From NCBI GenBank assembly GCA_945643635.1, contig CALZFC010000045.1, positions 1,934,501 through 1,998,500 of the forward strand: DNA of 64,000 nt, written 5' to 3'. Positions 13,017 to 25,579 of the stretch are shown piece by piece. Positions within the stretch are counted from its first letter, which is position 1. Each line of letters begins with the position of its first letter. The notes beneath the pieces were generated by a model. The model was not told the origin of the DNA, did not search any database, and worked only from the letters and a program-made list of their open reading frames with translations. A program made the translations under genes and the position numbers. The DNA comes from Allodiplogaster sudhausi. Its lineage: Eukaryota > Nematoda > Chromadorea > Rhabditida > Diplogasteridae.

Positions 13017-14252
13017 GGTTCCTTGATAATTCTTCCAATGATAATTCTTCCAATGATAATTCTTCCAATTTTAGAATGATAATTCTTCCAATGATAATTC
13101 TTCCAATGATAGTTCTTCTAATGAGAATTCTTCCAATGATAATTCTTCTAATGATATTTCTTCCATTTTTTTTGGAAACGGTGATAATTATTCCAAATTT
13201 TTTTTTTCATATACACTTCTGCTTGAAGAGGCAGAGAAAATGATCAGACTCAAACTTGCGACTAATTTTATGATTCATAACAAGCATTCAAGATTGCAAT
13301 TCATACAAAGTGTGTAAAGTACGTATGTATAGATATTAATGTGAAAGTACGTATGTATGTATATTAATGTGCAAGGCACTAATGAGTTATTAGAATTCTA
13401 GTGATAAATTACGAAGCAGCGATAATCACAAGTGGAACCGAATAATTAATGCATTTAGCACTTCGTTCGCTTATGTTATTTAGAATGAAAGAGACTTCGT
13501 TCAGTGAAAGGAAAGAAAGAGAGAGAGAGAGAGTTATGTAGATGACGGCTCGACTGAATTTTTTGCAATGCTGTCGAGGAAGTCGGGAAGTGAAAGGGTG
13601 TCGTAGTTCTCGACAATGGGATGTGGAACAGGAGGATTGGGGAGGCGTATTGCCTGGGGCGCTGAAGAGGGCCGTTGGGTTCTGGGAAGTTTTGTTGGAG
13701 GTTGAGATGGGAGATGAGATGTTGTACTTCCGTGAGAATGAGTCTGCAGGAAGTACAACTGACCCTTCGATCGGCCACTTAGGGGAGGAGCAGAAACCCT
13801 CTCATTTCTTTTCACCCTCTCGATTTATCATATTCCATGTGAAATATGCTACTTTTTTTCTTTTCGTCTCCAATAATTAACCTTATTTTCTACTGTCATA
13901 ATTTCACACTTCATTTTACCTACACTAGTGCATGACACTTGCCTTGGCCTTAAACCCTCTCTTTTCTTACTACTCTCTTGACATATGCAGGTGCATTTCA
14001 CTTGTTCTGACCTTGTGTGTTCTGATCATTTTTTCTGACTCTTCAAGCAGAAGTGTATATGCAAAAAAATATTTGGAAGAATTATCACCGTTTCCAAAAA
14101 AAGTGGAAGAAATATCATTGGAAGAATTATCATTGGAAGAATTATCATTGGAAGAACTATCATTGGAAGAATTATCATTGGAAGAATTATCATTCTGAAA
14201 TTGGAAGAATTATCATTGGAAGAATTATCATTGGAAGAATTATCAGGACACC
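13017..14252. mobile_element. Foldback-like transposon with 9-bp target duplication
   Basis: Two long inverted arms, about 13017-13250 and 14022-14252, enclose about 770 bp. Each arm is built from 15-bp tandem repeats (ATGATAATTCTTCCA; reverse complement on the right), followed inward by a shared unique segment containing CACTTCTGCTTGAAGAG. The ends read GGT...ACC. The 9-mer GAGTATTAG lies immediately outside on both sides (13008-13016 and 14253-14261). Foldback and MULE-type transposons make 9-bp target duplications, and Drosophila Foldback has arms made of short tandem repeats. No transposase is visible in the interior; the open frame at 13542-13880 resembles nothing I recognise. It is probably a non-autonomous copy. 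Confidence 0.85.
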
Positions 14253-14261
14253 GAGTATTAG

Positions 14262-15685
14262 ACACGTCTTACGAAGAGCCTCATCCTCGGTAGCCGCAGT
14301 AGTTCTCTGCTCATTCTGCTGCATTCCTCTTTCCTTGTAGCGCGTCATTTAATCCTCAGTAAGTTCTGTTTGCTTTATTCTTTCAATCAAGGATATATTA
14401 GGCCCTATGTTAATATCAATCATTCAGGTTTTTAATTTTCCCTCGTTATATGTCAAATAGTGCGGATATATATCCTCATGTCTGATTAACCGTGCTCGTT
14501 TACGTTCTTTTTCTCTACGCTCTCTTACATGCGCCTGCTTCTCTCCTCTCGCTCTGAGTCTCGTCAGGAGAGATAGCCCTCACTATAAATGATCTGCGCC
14601 GACAGACATCGGCTATCGCCGCCTTTGCATATGTAATCACAGCTGCGATTATCGGAGTCGACTATGATTTGGCCAGCAAGCCTATCGAGCTGACCAAGAG
14701 CCACGCCAAAGTAACTTATGAGGGCGAACTTGACCAGTCCAATGCTGAATAAGAGGATGAAAGCTTTAGAAACAATGGACAAAACTTCCAGCCAAGACAG
14801 GGACCAAGCAATCTAAAGAAACATTAGAACTTTGCCCGGGGCCATTTTAATAACTCGCGAAAAGCGATGTCAACTCCGGAAATCAGGGACAAAACAACTA
14901 CTATAACCAAATACCATGTCCTTTCTTCCAAGAGGCGCCACATGTCGCCGCGGAGGAAGACACTCGTCGCCTTACTTCAGTATCAATTTATTGCTTTTAT
15001 TTTTACTTTACTTTTCATTTTCCTTGTGCATAGATAATGGGCTCGCGATACTACAGATGATGGTCGCAAATACATACTAGCATGTGTTATGTACAAAGTA
15101 TGTACATATGTGCATGCATACATATATACTATGCATGTATTTGGAATTCCTCACCGGTGGGATCCAGAGAAGAGGGCAGATTAGCCAAACACTTTACGAG
15201 GGCAAACTCTAGACATACAGTCCCGCTCAGCATTATGGGGTCCGGTATTAATACAATTAATAGTACTAATGGTATTAATAGCATTAATAGTATTTGTATA
15301 AATAATACAAACCGGAATTGTGCTCTGAATACGCATTTTATTCGGATTCCGCTATATTTTCGACCTCTTCGAACACGACTGTGAAAACCGTTTTCAAAAT
15401 TATGCAAAAATGGCTCAGATCTCACAACATGTGCATTTACCGCATTTAGAGGTTGGCGTTGTTTTGACTGAGAAACGAGCTCGTTCCAGAAGCCGAGGTT
15501 ATAAATTCCAAATGTTAGTGAAATTTTCCGAACGCTTCTTATCTTGTTGTAGTTTGTTGTTTTGTTTTGTTCGAAACATAATGCAAAACAAGGTTTTTCT
15601 CTAGTGGGCTAAAATTGCTCTTGGTCATTGATGCATATGAAAGGCACATTCGAGCCACTGAAAGGTATGTATGTATGTACATACA
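14262..15685. other. No confident gene; AT-rich imperfect repeats
   Basis: A minus-strand frame at 14564-14782 begins with a hydrophobic segment and ends with a Cys-containing stretch (CDYICKGGDSRC). It has no ATG at its start, so it could only be an internal exon. Near 15244-15310 is an imperfect (ATTAATAGT)n array. (ATGT)n microsatellites occur near 15085-15135 and 15664-15685. Nothing else can be supported. Confidence 0.45.
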
Positions 15686-17844
15686 CACACAAAGAATATT
15701 GTCTTAGACAATAATTGTCTTGAAGCCATTGCCTTGAGATTTGTCTTAGACAAAATTGTCTTGCACGGAATTGTCTTAACCTGTCAAGACAATTTTCCAA
15801 GACAATTAAGACAATTTGGGAGACGGCGCCGCCTCACCCAATTGTCTTGATTGTCTTGAAGTTTCGCTGCAGACACGAAGTAGCTATCTCGTCCGATCTG
15901 GCAAGTTAGGCAACGTCGAGCGGCGACACTTAGGGGTTCACATTCACATGCAAGTGAAAGTGCTCGGAAAAGACTTTAGTGCACTTTTGCATATTTTACA
16001 TTATTTTCTTTTCGTACAACATAATAAAATGTACATTATTCCGTAATTTTGTCTTGAAATAAAAGCGTCCGTCAGTCGCGTTTTAGTTGCAACTGCTCTT
16101 TTTAGAGAAATGTTTGTCGTGACATTACGGAACGATTAAATAAAATGTGAAGATTTAAGGATGGTTCAGCATTCAAGTTATTGTTATGCGTTTTAGTTCG
16201 TTTTGTTTCTCGTTATGCTTTTAATTCATAGTTATTTAGAAGCCAGTTCGCGCGTCCCGCTGCGTTGCCCGTTCGTTCACTTCTTTATGTGTATATTTAG
16301 GTAAACGGCTCGTTCTCCGATGCTCTCCTCGCTTATCTCGCCTCTTTCTGGGTCTTCAACCTCGAACTTCCACAAGACGTGAAGGCTGAAGTGTCACTGC
16401 TCTCCTTGTTCACTGGAGTGAAGTCGCCGCCAAGTCTGACTGCCGATGCAAGGAGGATTTATCAGAAGATTACGGGTTCTGTTTTGGGTTGATTCGAAGA
16501 GTTTGATTTTTTGATTACTGTATGATATTTTGTTACGGTAGAAAGCTTTAGCATAGACTATCTTTTGGTTTTATTAATCTTGTCAAATAACTGTGAGAAG
16601 AATTCCTTAATATGTTCTAAGAAGATAGTTGCTTGTGAATTTTAGACACTTTACTTTGTCATCATTTTGAAAGAAACAGTCATATAACGAGTCAATGTGA
16701 ATAGTTGTAGTGATAAGAAGACCATAGTTGTTGAATAATACTAATTCTGAAAAGTAATTTTAGAAATTTGCTGTAAATTTCCCGTTGTTGTTCAGAAAGT
16801 CCCCGTTGGTGAGTTGAATGCCCCCATTTGTTGTGCATTTTTACCTTTTCCTGTGAGTGTTCCCTCTTTTTTGAATGTTTTAAGAAGGCATATAAAAAAT
16901 ATTGCCTAAACAGTTGTTCAAATGCAATGAGATACGCGTGGATTGAACATGTGCAGAAGAGAAAGTCTGTTTATTAGAGTGATGATGACAAGAACATGAA
17001 AAAGTTGATCGATTAGAAACGAAAAGGATGATATGAACGCTAAAGGATGATATGATGCTCACTTTCTCTCTCTCTCTCTGTCTCTTTCTTTCTCTCTGTC
17101 TGTATCTCTCTCTCTGTCTCTGTCTCTCTCTCTCTCTGTCTCTCTCTCTCCACAGGCAACCTCTGCAAGCATGGAAGGCGCCCTTATCCTCTGGATAAGT
17201 TCTTCAGCATTCAGATCGCTAGTGCGGGTAGTGTGGTGGTAGCGGTTTGGGTGGTTGGGTCTGGTTGGTCGGGTTCGGTTCCCCTTGGTTGATGAAATCT
17301 CTCATTCTGATTCCAGGCAATACGACGACGGCTCAGCGACTCCGGACGATATAAGGTCAGTTGCTATGCACTTTTGCTGTTTTTGTTTTACATCTTAGAT
17401 CACATTATGCTTGCTTTTAGCTCGAATTCTGCATTTTCTAAGCAAATTGGATGTTTTTAAAAGCATTTTTCATGTTGTATGCCCTTGTGGATGACGTCAG
17501 CTGTTCTCATGTTGTTAAACAACCTGTTTATTGTAATAAAGAGTTTTCTTTATTGTAATAAAGCGTTTTATATAATGAATACGCTTAAAAAGTAATGATT
17601 CGAACTGCATTTGATCCGTGAGCGAGCTTGAAGATGAGAAGGGGGCGTGGCTTAGGCGCGCTGCGCGAAAATGTCTTGAGAGGTCAAGACAATTCTGCGA
17701 CGCGCAATTGTCTTGACCGGGCAAGACAATTTCGTCAAGACAATTATTGTCAAAAGCATGCAAGACAATATTGTCTTGATGGAAATTTAAGACAAATTGT
17801 CTTGAGCGATTGTCTTGACCTCTCAAGACAATCTTCTTTGTGTG
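15686..17844. mobile_element. Element X: ends made of AATTGTCTTG palindrome arrays
   Basis: The left end reads CACACAAAGAATATTGTCTT. The right end is its inverse (rc CACACAAAGAAGATTGTCTT). Inside each end is a cluster of AAGACAATT/AATTGTCTT motifs, often as perfect palindromes such as AAGACAATATTGTCTT, at about 15696-15862 and 17672-17832. The flanking six bases CATACA match on both sides. They lie in an (ATGT)n microsatellite, so they are weak evidence of a target duplication. The interior carries the exon at 16301-16492 that is related to the protein of element Z. I infer a DNA transposon with motif-array termini. Two independent insertions of a short repeat are the alternative. Confidence 0.5.
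16301..16492 (+). CDS. Terminal exon of an unrecognised protein, related to element Z protein
   Basis: This is an open exon after the acceptor GTATATTTAG, ending in TGA. Its product contains ALLAYLASFWVFNLELP, then DVKAEVSLL, then a DARRIYQK segment about 20 residues further on. Aligned with the C-terminal frame at 26356-26547 (minus strand; ALLSYLACFWLFDLEYP, EVKQELSLL, DAGLIYRK), 17 of the first 27 positions are identical. Both copies stop 9-10 residues after the IY-K segment. I do not recognise the family, and no function is proposed. Upstream exons are not convincingly visible. Downstream inside the same element, short GT/AG-bounded stretches near 17156-17230 and 17317-17356 could be other exons but have no motif. 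Confidence 0.45.
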   Translation, partial: VNGSFSDALLAYLASFWVFNLELPQDVKAEVSLLSLFTGVKSPPSLTADARRIYQKITGSVLG

Positions 17845-17892
17845 CATACATACATATCTATGTATGGTGGCATTCTGCAGAGTTGGAGTGCT

Positions 17893-19366
17893 GCCGCACG
17901 ATTAATCTCCCTCGAGGACATGGACAAGCGTCTCTGATATGTCCAGGACATTTCAGAGACACCTTGGAGAGATGTCAGGGACAAATTTTTAAATTTTTTC
18001 CATGTGAACAGCGAATGGAGGCGGCCAAATGTATGGTTTTATATATTTGTCCTTTATTTTCTTTATAACACATGCTCACGTTGCATGTTTTGACAATGGA
18101 GAGCACAGAACAGTGCACAAAACAGCATCGGATATCTTGGCAATACTTTAAACTTTTAAATTTTCAATACTTCTAACCAGCATTAGAAAACATGATTGCT
18201 GATATTTTGAATTCTTTTCTAGCAACATATCGCCGATAAAAGTAAACTCCCATAGATATCTCCTTCCATTAGTTCATTATGTCAAAACAGAAGAGAGTAA
18301 ATACGCGTCCCTTCTTGCGTCAGACGAGTTTATTGGACATTGGTTATTCGACAAGAGAGAGAGAGAGAGAGAGCGAGAGAGACAAGCAACGAGAGGAGAA
18401 GGGATCCTCAGGCGACGGGGAAGGATGTGAGCCCGAGGCGTGGTGGTCGTTGAAGAGGGAAGACGGAAGGACGGCGGGAATGGGCAAGGAAGGCAAGAGA
18501 CGAGTCAGCTGAAGGCTGCTCGCCTCCGGGAAGAAGTTCTAGATTAAGAGCCGAGGGTGGGGAGACAATGAATAACAAGTTTATCAACAAAACAAGAGGC
18601 AGACAGTGAGAGACTTAGTCGAGGGTCCGAATCTCATGTCGTCGTCTTACTCCTCCTTCTCTTCCTTCTTCACCTATTCGGGTGCGGTGGATGGCGCGAC
18701 GGCGGCAGCAGCAAGCAGCCGCGGCTCCGCCTCCCTTTGAGCCCCCGGCAATGAGTTCGGGCAGCGACTTTCCCGCCAAACGAGTCACCACCTGCTGCAA
18801 TCACAACAAGCTGATTACTATAAGCAACAATAACATAATGAGATATTGTTGAAGAGGGAGCAATTAGATAAATAAAAGGAGAAAAATTAATAAGTGAATT
18901 ATGGCAAAAAGAACCTGAAAGAGCAACAATTATGGAAATGACGAATTAACAAACATTTCCTTGCCTTAAAAAAACACTTTTTGAAACTGCTTCTCATGCC
19001 AAAAGTAGCAGCTACCGTACGTATAAACAGTACGATTGCGCGTTCAAAAAGACGAAGTCATAACTTTTGTCTCGGAGACAAGAAATGACATTTGGCGTGT
19101 TTGTTTCGCCTCTCTTCAAATTGCATACTCTCTCGCCTTCTCAGGATGTCTTGGACATAGTCCCAGACATTCTCGATGTCTTGGACATAATATTTTCCCA
19201 AAAGTGTCCGAGACATTTCAAAGACATATGAGAGACAGACGCGAGACCCGTGTATTAACATAGGCCTTTTCCTTAGTGTCTGGGACATTTGTCTCCTACC
19301 CTAGAAAATGTCCTGGACATGTCAGAGACGCTTGTCCATGTCCTCAAGGGAGATTAATCTTGCGGC
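17893..19366. mobile_element. Element Y: 61-bp inverted termini and TGTCC/GGACA arrays
   Basis: Positions 17893-17953 and 19306-19366 are inverted copies differing at about 3 of 61 bases; both include GATTAATCTCCCT and GGACATGGACAAGCGTCTCT. Inside the right arm (about 19145-19300) are many further TGTCTTGGACA, GTCCGAGACA and GTCTGGGACA motifs; a few (TGTCAGGGACA) follow the left arm. The interior holds a (GA)n tract at 18354-18380. An open frame starting at 18690 (MARRRQQQAAAAPPPFEPP) has no recognisable domain. No target duplication was found. The layout parallels elements X and Z with a different core motif. Confidence 0.5.
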
Positions 19367-20062
19367 TGGTCCCAAGGTACAGGATTCGATGCTCGCCCAA
19401 GAACAATTTTAGCACGCTAGAAAAAAATAGGGACATGATGTCTATTTTTTATATGAGCGCTTGACTTGTCTAACCGTTTAATGCTATGTATTATTTCGTA
19501 AGTTGCTCGCCGTGCCATCTCGGATATGGAGAAAAAAATCCCAGGAAAAATCGAAGCGGCAGGAATGATTATTTCTAGTGTTACTTGACGTTATCCCTCC
19601 GTGCGATCAATTTTGTAAAATATCTATCTTGCGCGAAATTATCGTTTTTCGATACAACGTCAATTCAAGAGTAAAAGGCTCTTGTAGATTTTTTTGAAAA
19701 ATAATATCTTTTTTTGGAATGAAATATTTCCAGGGGTTTAAAATGGCGATCTTTCAATTGACCACTCATTGTTTTGACATGGGTCTCTGCTAATACTTAA
19801 AACGCACGATACATACATATGTTCCTCCTTCCGCCGTTCACTTCCTTACATTTCTTCTCTCTTTTTCGCCATGACATGCCGACTCCTATTCTTTGCGTCA
19901 CTGTAATAATATCCTTTTAATATTTAGTACGCACATTTGTACATAATAATTTATGTATGACGATAAACTTACAGCTCTTTCATAGTACTGTTACTTTATT
20001 ATACATGTATGTGCACATAGGGTTTGCATAATGTTATTCTAACTGAATTCGCTAGTATAACT
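19367..20062. other. No gene seen
   Basis: AT-rich spacer with small (ATGT)n runs. No exon-like open frame or recognisable motif was found on either strand. Confidence 0.5.
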
Positions 20063-20625
20063 ATCAACAAATTATGTTACCTACTCAACCTGAGATAATG
20101 TAGTTTTTGTGCGACTACTCAGAAGTGACAAACAAAGGAGAAATACGTAAATATACCCGCGGAATATACATACCTGTGATGTTTAAATGTCTTCAAAATA
20201 GTTCAATGTAGATCATAGTGTAAAATAATGTCATCTCTTTTGTCTTTCTATGCGTCACTCCCTCCCTTTTCAATTGATCTATGTAGCTCCTTTCACCTGT
20301 TCTCTCACTTCCCATCTCTCTCACTTCCTTTCTCTCTCACTTTCCCCCCTATCTCACGTCCACTCTTTCTTACTTCGCCTCCTTAGCTCTTCCCTTCTCT
20401 CTCATTTCCCCCCTCTCTCCCCCTCTCTCTCCCTTCCTCTCCTTCAAGTCCCACTTTCTCTCTCCATCCCTTAAGCAGTAGCACAAGTGGCAGCGGTAAT
20501 GATCATGGATGGATCTCGTGTGTTGAAGTACCATCCCGTGCCAGCAGCGTTGCAGTAGAGTCTCGCCGAAACACTCAAAGAGCCTGCTGGACGAGAAACT
20601 ACGCCCATGCCACGATTGAACTGAA

Positions 20626-20666
<41 letters not shown>

Positions 20667-22225
20667 AAGAGCGAGAAAGTGAGTGAGATGATGAGAGAAT
20701 GAAAGAGGTAGAGAGTGAAAGAGAGAGAAAGAGAGGGAGAGCGAATGAAGATGGCACCTCAATGGTAGCGTCAGTTCCTCTGCAGGTGAGGATGCGCTCT
20801 GTGCATGGCTGAGAGGGGTCGAGTATATCCTCATCGAACTCCTTCTCATTCAGCCCCGGAACGGGAGTCGTGTCAATAAGTAACGCATTGCATGTTTTGC
20901 ATTCCGGAGTCACAGTAAATCTGTCGACAGTCGCGCAGGAAATCTGAAGTTATCACTAGACACTGTCATCTATCAGTCTACTTCCCTCGCTTTCTCGATC
21001 CACTTCCTTCTCCTGCGTTTTCTCTTCCGTCTCCTTACCCGTTTCATTCGCCCTCTCTCTCTCTTTCTCTTTCTCAGTCTATATTTCTGACTAAGTCAAT
21101 AATAATGGTGTCGCCGGGGAGGACCCATCCGGTGCCTTCGTCATTACAGATGAGGTCTACAGTGACCTCATTGGGGTCTGAGATCACGCCGTTACGACCT
21201 TCGTTGAACTGAGAAGAGGTTAAAAGTATAATGTCACCCCTTCGTGGGGATAGTATTCAACAAAAGGAGTGAATAGACTGACTTCTACTGTTGCTTGCTC
21301 GCCTCTACAAATCAGTTCTGCCGTCACACAACCGTCGGATTCACCATCAAGGAAGGCCTCGTCGAAGTCCTTTTCACCCGCGTCGAGATTCATTGGATCG
21401 AAAAACAGCCACTGCTCTTGGCAAAACGAGCAGGCTGAAGAAGTAAAGAGAGAGAGAGAGAGAGAGAGAGAGCAGAGTGACGTAAGAGATATGTATATGG
21501 AAGCTAGTAAAGAGAAGAGATATAGAAAAATAGAAGAAATAGTGCGAAGGAAAAATAAGCATGCATGTATTTTTTGATGGTCCTCGATCAACGGTACTAT
21601 TGTTTAGTTTTAGATGTTTGCAAGAGAATCACAATTAATAAGAGGAAGAGGTGAATTTGCTTACGTTTCGGCTCGGTGGTCGTCGTGGTGGCGATTGTGG
21701 TAGTTGTTGTTGTGAAGCCGTTTTCACCCGTCGGGAAACAAGAGAGAGACGGGCGAAGAAAGAGGAAGAGAAGAAGAAGGAAGACGAACATTCGGAGTGC
21801 CTAGGTTAATTGTGTTCATTTTAACGTATCATTAGAGAGCATATCCCATTAGTCTGGGTGCACTGCGCTGCTCCTAAGACGTCATAATTCAGAAATAAAT
21901 GATTTCCAGTGTTCTTTTATGGAGAAGAAGAGGAGATTGAAAGTTAAAAAGGGAATGATTCTGATGGTGAGGAGATGACGGAGGCATTCAGAGCGATTGT
22001 AATGAGTGAAGACGAAGATTTGGTGGTGAAATTTTGCACATTCAAAGCGTTTGAAATAGAAAGAAAGCGAATGTCGGGAAGAGAAAATGGAGAAACGCCG
22101 GAGGGGTCAAGTAAAGCTGAACGGAATGGCAGATGAAAGGGGGTTATATTTCCTTTTTTTGTGATCAGATAATTGGAGACACTTGATGTGGACAGGTTCG
22201 AATCGACCACGCTTAACTGACCATG
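20063..22225. repeat. Segmental duplication, copy B (intact C6-like gene)
   Basis: Direct-orientation partner of 10026-12212. It begins at ATCAACAAATTATGTTACCTA and ends where similarity fades about 430 bp upstream of the start codon. This copy has ordinary AT-rich sequence on its left, not satellite. It may therefore be the source copy, with the one at 10026 as the derivative; this is inference. Confidence 0.85.
20471..21791 (-). CDS. Secreted protein with two C6-like cysteine domains
   Basis: Five exons on the minus strand: 21665-21791, 21283-21434, 21092-21208, 20758-20943 and 20471-20620. They sum to 732 nt, giving 243 residues ending in TAA, with phase kept at every junction. Residues 1-20 form a signal peptide (MFVFLLLLFLFLRPSLSC), followed by a Thr-rich linker. 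Domain 1 spans exons 2-3: CSFC near the start, later GC, LIC, and LICNDEGTGW. Domain 2 spans exons 4-5: CKTC, then PC, LTC, and LYCNAAGTGW, with a final cysteine near the C-terminus. A repeated C-x2-C...C...C...C plan with a late GTGW is consistent with the nematode C6 domain (PF01681). That is my recollection of the family, not a search. The role of such proteins is not established. The start is the only ATG in front of a signal peptide. Confidence 0.72.
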
Positions 22226-25200
22226 CCACAGACTAAAAAAAATGCAGCAAACACCGAACATCCGCTTTTCACCATCAGAACAATTTTAACTTGGGGAAAT
22301 ACTTCCAAAGCTGTAAAGAAAACTAGATTCATACACAGATTTCTTATAAAATTAGCAAGTAAGATACAAATGATATTTTAAAAGTGAGGGCAATCGAAGC
22401 AACCATGACATAAGCCTTACAATTAGTATACAGTTGTTGACAATCTATACCTTTTATCTTCTACAAGTTTTTTATCGATTTACCATTAGGAAATAAAATT
22501 AAAACCCCGTAGAACCAGCGATGTCGGGAAAGCTAAAAATGCCTGTTTTTGAGATAATGCTTTGATGTACCAAAAAAGTTTTATCTTGCAGGGCTCGAGG
22601 ATTGCAAAAGATTTTTTTAAATAGGAAAATGGCACAAAATTAGTCATGTTCAGTATTTTCAATGATACATTTTGATACCCAATCGACCGTGTTCACAATC
22701 AGAAAATAATCGCGACGGTTTCGATGCACAGGTTGGACGGAATGAACATTGCCAGAGATAGGGCATAAGTGAAAGTGAAAGAGGGACCGAGAGAAAGAGA
22801 GAGAGGGGAGAGAGAGAAGGGAGAGAGAGAAGGGAAAGAGAGAAGGGGGAGGGAGAGAAGGGAGAGAGTGAGAAGGGAGGGAGAGAGAACGGAGAGAGAG
22901 GAGAAGGGAGAGAGAGAGAGAAGGGGGAGAGAGAGGGAGTGAGAGTAGAGGTGCTAGAGAGAAAAGGAGAAAGTGAGGAGAGAGAAATATGTGCATAAAA
23001 GGTACAAGGATATAGAGAATTCAAGTAGTGATGAAATCCTTTCACTGCACACATTTAAGTTGCAAGTGATAGCTTTACCCTTCCGAACAACCAGAGAACG
23101 ATAGGAAGGGAGAGAGAGGAAGAAAATATGAAAGAAGGTCAGAGAAAGAGAGCATAAGGGAGGCTGAGAGAGAAAAGACAGTAGAATGGGGGACAAAGAA
23201 ATAGAAAGAAAGAGAGATGTAGTGATATGAAATAGAGAAAAGAATGAAAGTAAAGATGTTCATAAATAGTAACAAAATCAAGCGATTTCTAACCGTTGTC
23301 TTTACAGCATTGCAACATTATCTCTGGAGCGACTTCTTCAATGGCTTATTGTCTCCTGGCAGAAACAAAAGAAAAGTAGATCAATGATGTTCATGTTATC
23401 GACATATTTTAACTGTATATTCTCCTATGCATCTTCTTATATAGTTTTACATATTTGATGTACAAGTTTTGTATAATTTACTCGACATTCTCCCTCTCAG
23501 AGTTGTTTCTGTTTCATGATACTTATTGCTAATATCGAGTTCCTCCATACTTACTAATATACGACTCGTAATCTTCAAAGAAATACAAATGAATTGTGAC
23601 CCAGGCGGATACGGTTCCTCCCGGCAAATCAATCTTTAAATTGTTTTGCGACTTACGGTTCATGGATATTCATATGTGTACATACAAATATAGTACTCAG
23701 TTCAATTTGCAAAGTTCGTTCCAGACTGTGCTTCCACTGGTGTTGACATGCATACCTGGTAGTTCATAATCTCGATTGACTTTGATTGAGTTTATTTTTA
23801 GAACTCTGATCCAGCGAGCAAACACGGCAGAGTTTGCAGCGATAGTACGAAACATTCTCTCCTTTTCCCTTTCCCACTCTCGAACTTTCTTCCCGCCCGA
23901 TCTCTGCTTCTACACTTTCTTCATGTTTCAATGCCACGACAGAGAATATTTAATGTTTTTCGGCCATGGGTGACACCAAGTTTTCTAACTTTCATCTCTC
24001 CTTTCACTTTCCCTAATGAGTTCTCCCTTTCATTTCTATCTAACAAATGAACTCTTCTTATTTCTCTCTCTCTCTCTCTCTCACTCTCTCTATTTCCTTC
24101 ACTCTTTACATTTCGTTCTCTCTCTCTCTTATTTTTTCAGTCTTTCACTTTCTTCATCTAACATTCCATATTTCATGGCATTCACTTTTGTGGAGATGAA
24201 TTCAATGTCGGTCCATATATAGCAGCTTTTTTTTCTTGCTTGTGACTTGCTGCAGCTTAGTGTCGTAAGGTTACATAAATTTTCTCTACCCTAGCTTTAT
24301 ATGTCTCTCATTCTCATTCTCTCTCTCTCCCTCCTTTACGATCACTCTTTCAATAACCCTTTGCATATCGTATTTATTAATGTATTGCTGTACATGTAAG
24401 TAGATTGCATGGTAAAAAGCCTTGTTCGCCTTATCGGGAGAGATGGTTGATGTTACGGGTGTTTAGCAGAATTATAGCCGACGAGAGTGAGAAATGGAAC
24501 AAGAGAGAGTGATGGATGGATAGACGAGAAGAGGTGAGGGAAAGAGAAGAGTGGGAGAAAGAGAAAGAGAGAGAGGGAGAGAGAGATAGAGAGAGAGAGA
24601 GAGTAGGAAAAATAGAGCTGAATTGAACGCAGATGACAGTTGCCAGAAATCAAACCTCATTCGTCCAACTCTCTTGGGCGGCGATTTTCAAAGATACAAA
24701 AGTCACGACTTGAGTTCTGTTCTTTGGACACTCTTTCTCTACTCGATCACTGGAGATAAGGAGCAAGCAAAGAATGCGGTTGGAGACCGTGAAAATGGCT
24801 CCAAAAAGTATGGAAAAAATTTAAAGATAGAGAAAGAGAAAGACTGTGTGAGAGAGAGAGAGAGGAAGATAGAGAGAAGGAGAGGAGGAAGAGAAGGAGA
24901 CCAAATGATACGAATAGCAATAGTATATAAAAAAATACACCGAGAAAATTTATATGCTGCTTTACTTCGGTCGTTTTCTCCATCAAACCGCTTTTCTGGC
25001 GACTTTGCAATCTTCTTTTTTTAATCGTCGTCTCCATCTTCGTTCCCGTGAAGATCTCTTCCAAATCCTATGCGCTCTCCTTTGACTTCACTCTGTCATC
25101 CTGTGCTCTCTCTCTCTCTTTCCTTCTCTCACTCTCTTATACTGTGCTCTCTCTCCCTCTCTCACTTTCTCTCTTCATCTCGAAATTAGCTAATTTCAGG

Positions 25201-25579
25201 CTCGTTCTACCTTCGGGAAACCCCTTGAGCGTACCCTCTCTGGGACATCTGCACTCTCGTATGCAGTCTCTCTCTTTTCATAAGTATGCAAGCGCCTTAG
25301 GATTCTCTCTCTTTTTCAATTTATTTTCTTTATTTCTATGTCTATCTTCCCCCTCTCTTACTTTCTACCTGTTTTTCGTAGTACTTTCTTTCCTCAGAGA
25401 TCTCTCTCTATCTCTCTGTCTCTCATTCCTTCGCAGACTCTCATTCTTTTCCACTTTCTTTCTTCAACCGGTCCTTCGTCTGCTTCTCAACTTCCTTCGC
25501 ACATCCTCTTTCTCCTTCTAAAGACTTTCTCCTTTCTATAGCATGAATTCTCAGTTTTATCCGTCGTTTCTCATATCTG
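22226..25579. other. Gene-poor, (GA)n/(CT)n-rich spacer
   Basis: Long purine tracts occur at about 22765-22985, 23105-23250, 24481-24605 and 24828-24900, with pyrimidine tracts at about 24062-24140 and 25104-25170. The open frames here (Ser/Leu/Phe or Arg/Glu repeats) are translations of these tracts. No splice-bounded exon with a recognisable motif was found. Confidence 0.55.

Noticed and set aside
14564..14782. Minus-strand frame with a signal-peptide-like start and cysteines
   Set aside because: The apparent first codon is TTG, not ATG, and no convincing upstream exon was found. Kept only as a note in the spacer entry.
15686..17844. CATACA as a firm target duplication of element X
   Set aside because: The matching six bases fall in an (ATGT)n microsatellite and would match by chance; not counted as proof.
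22640..23280. Long Ser/Leu/Phe-rich open frames on the minus strand
   Set aside because: Pure translation of (GA)n/(CT)n tracts; similar frames occur wherever such tracts lie.
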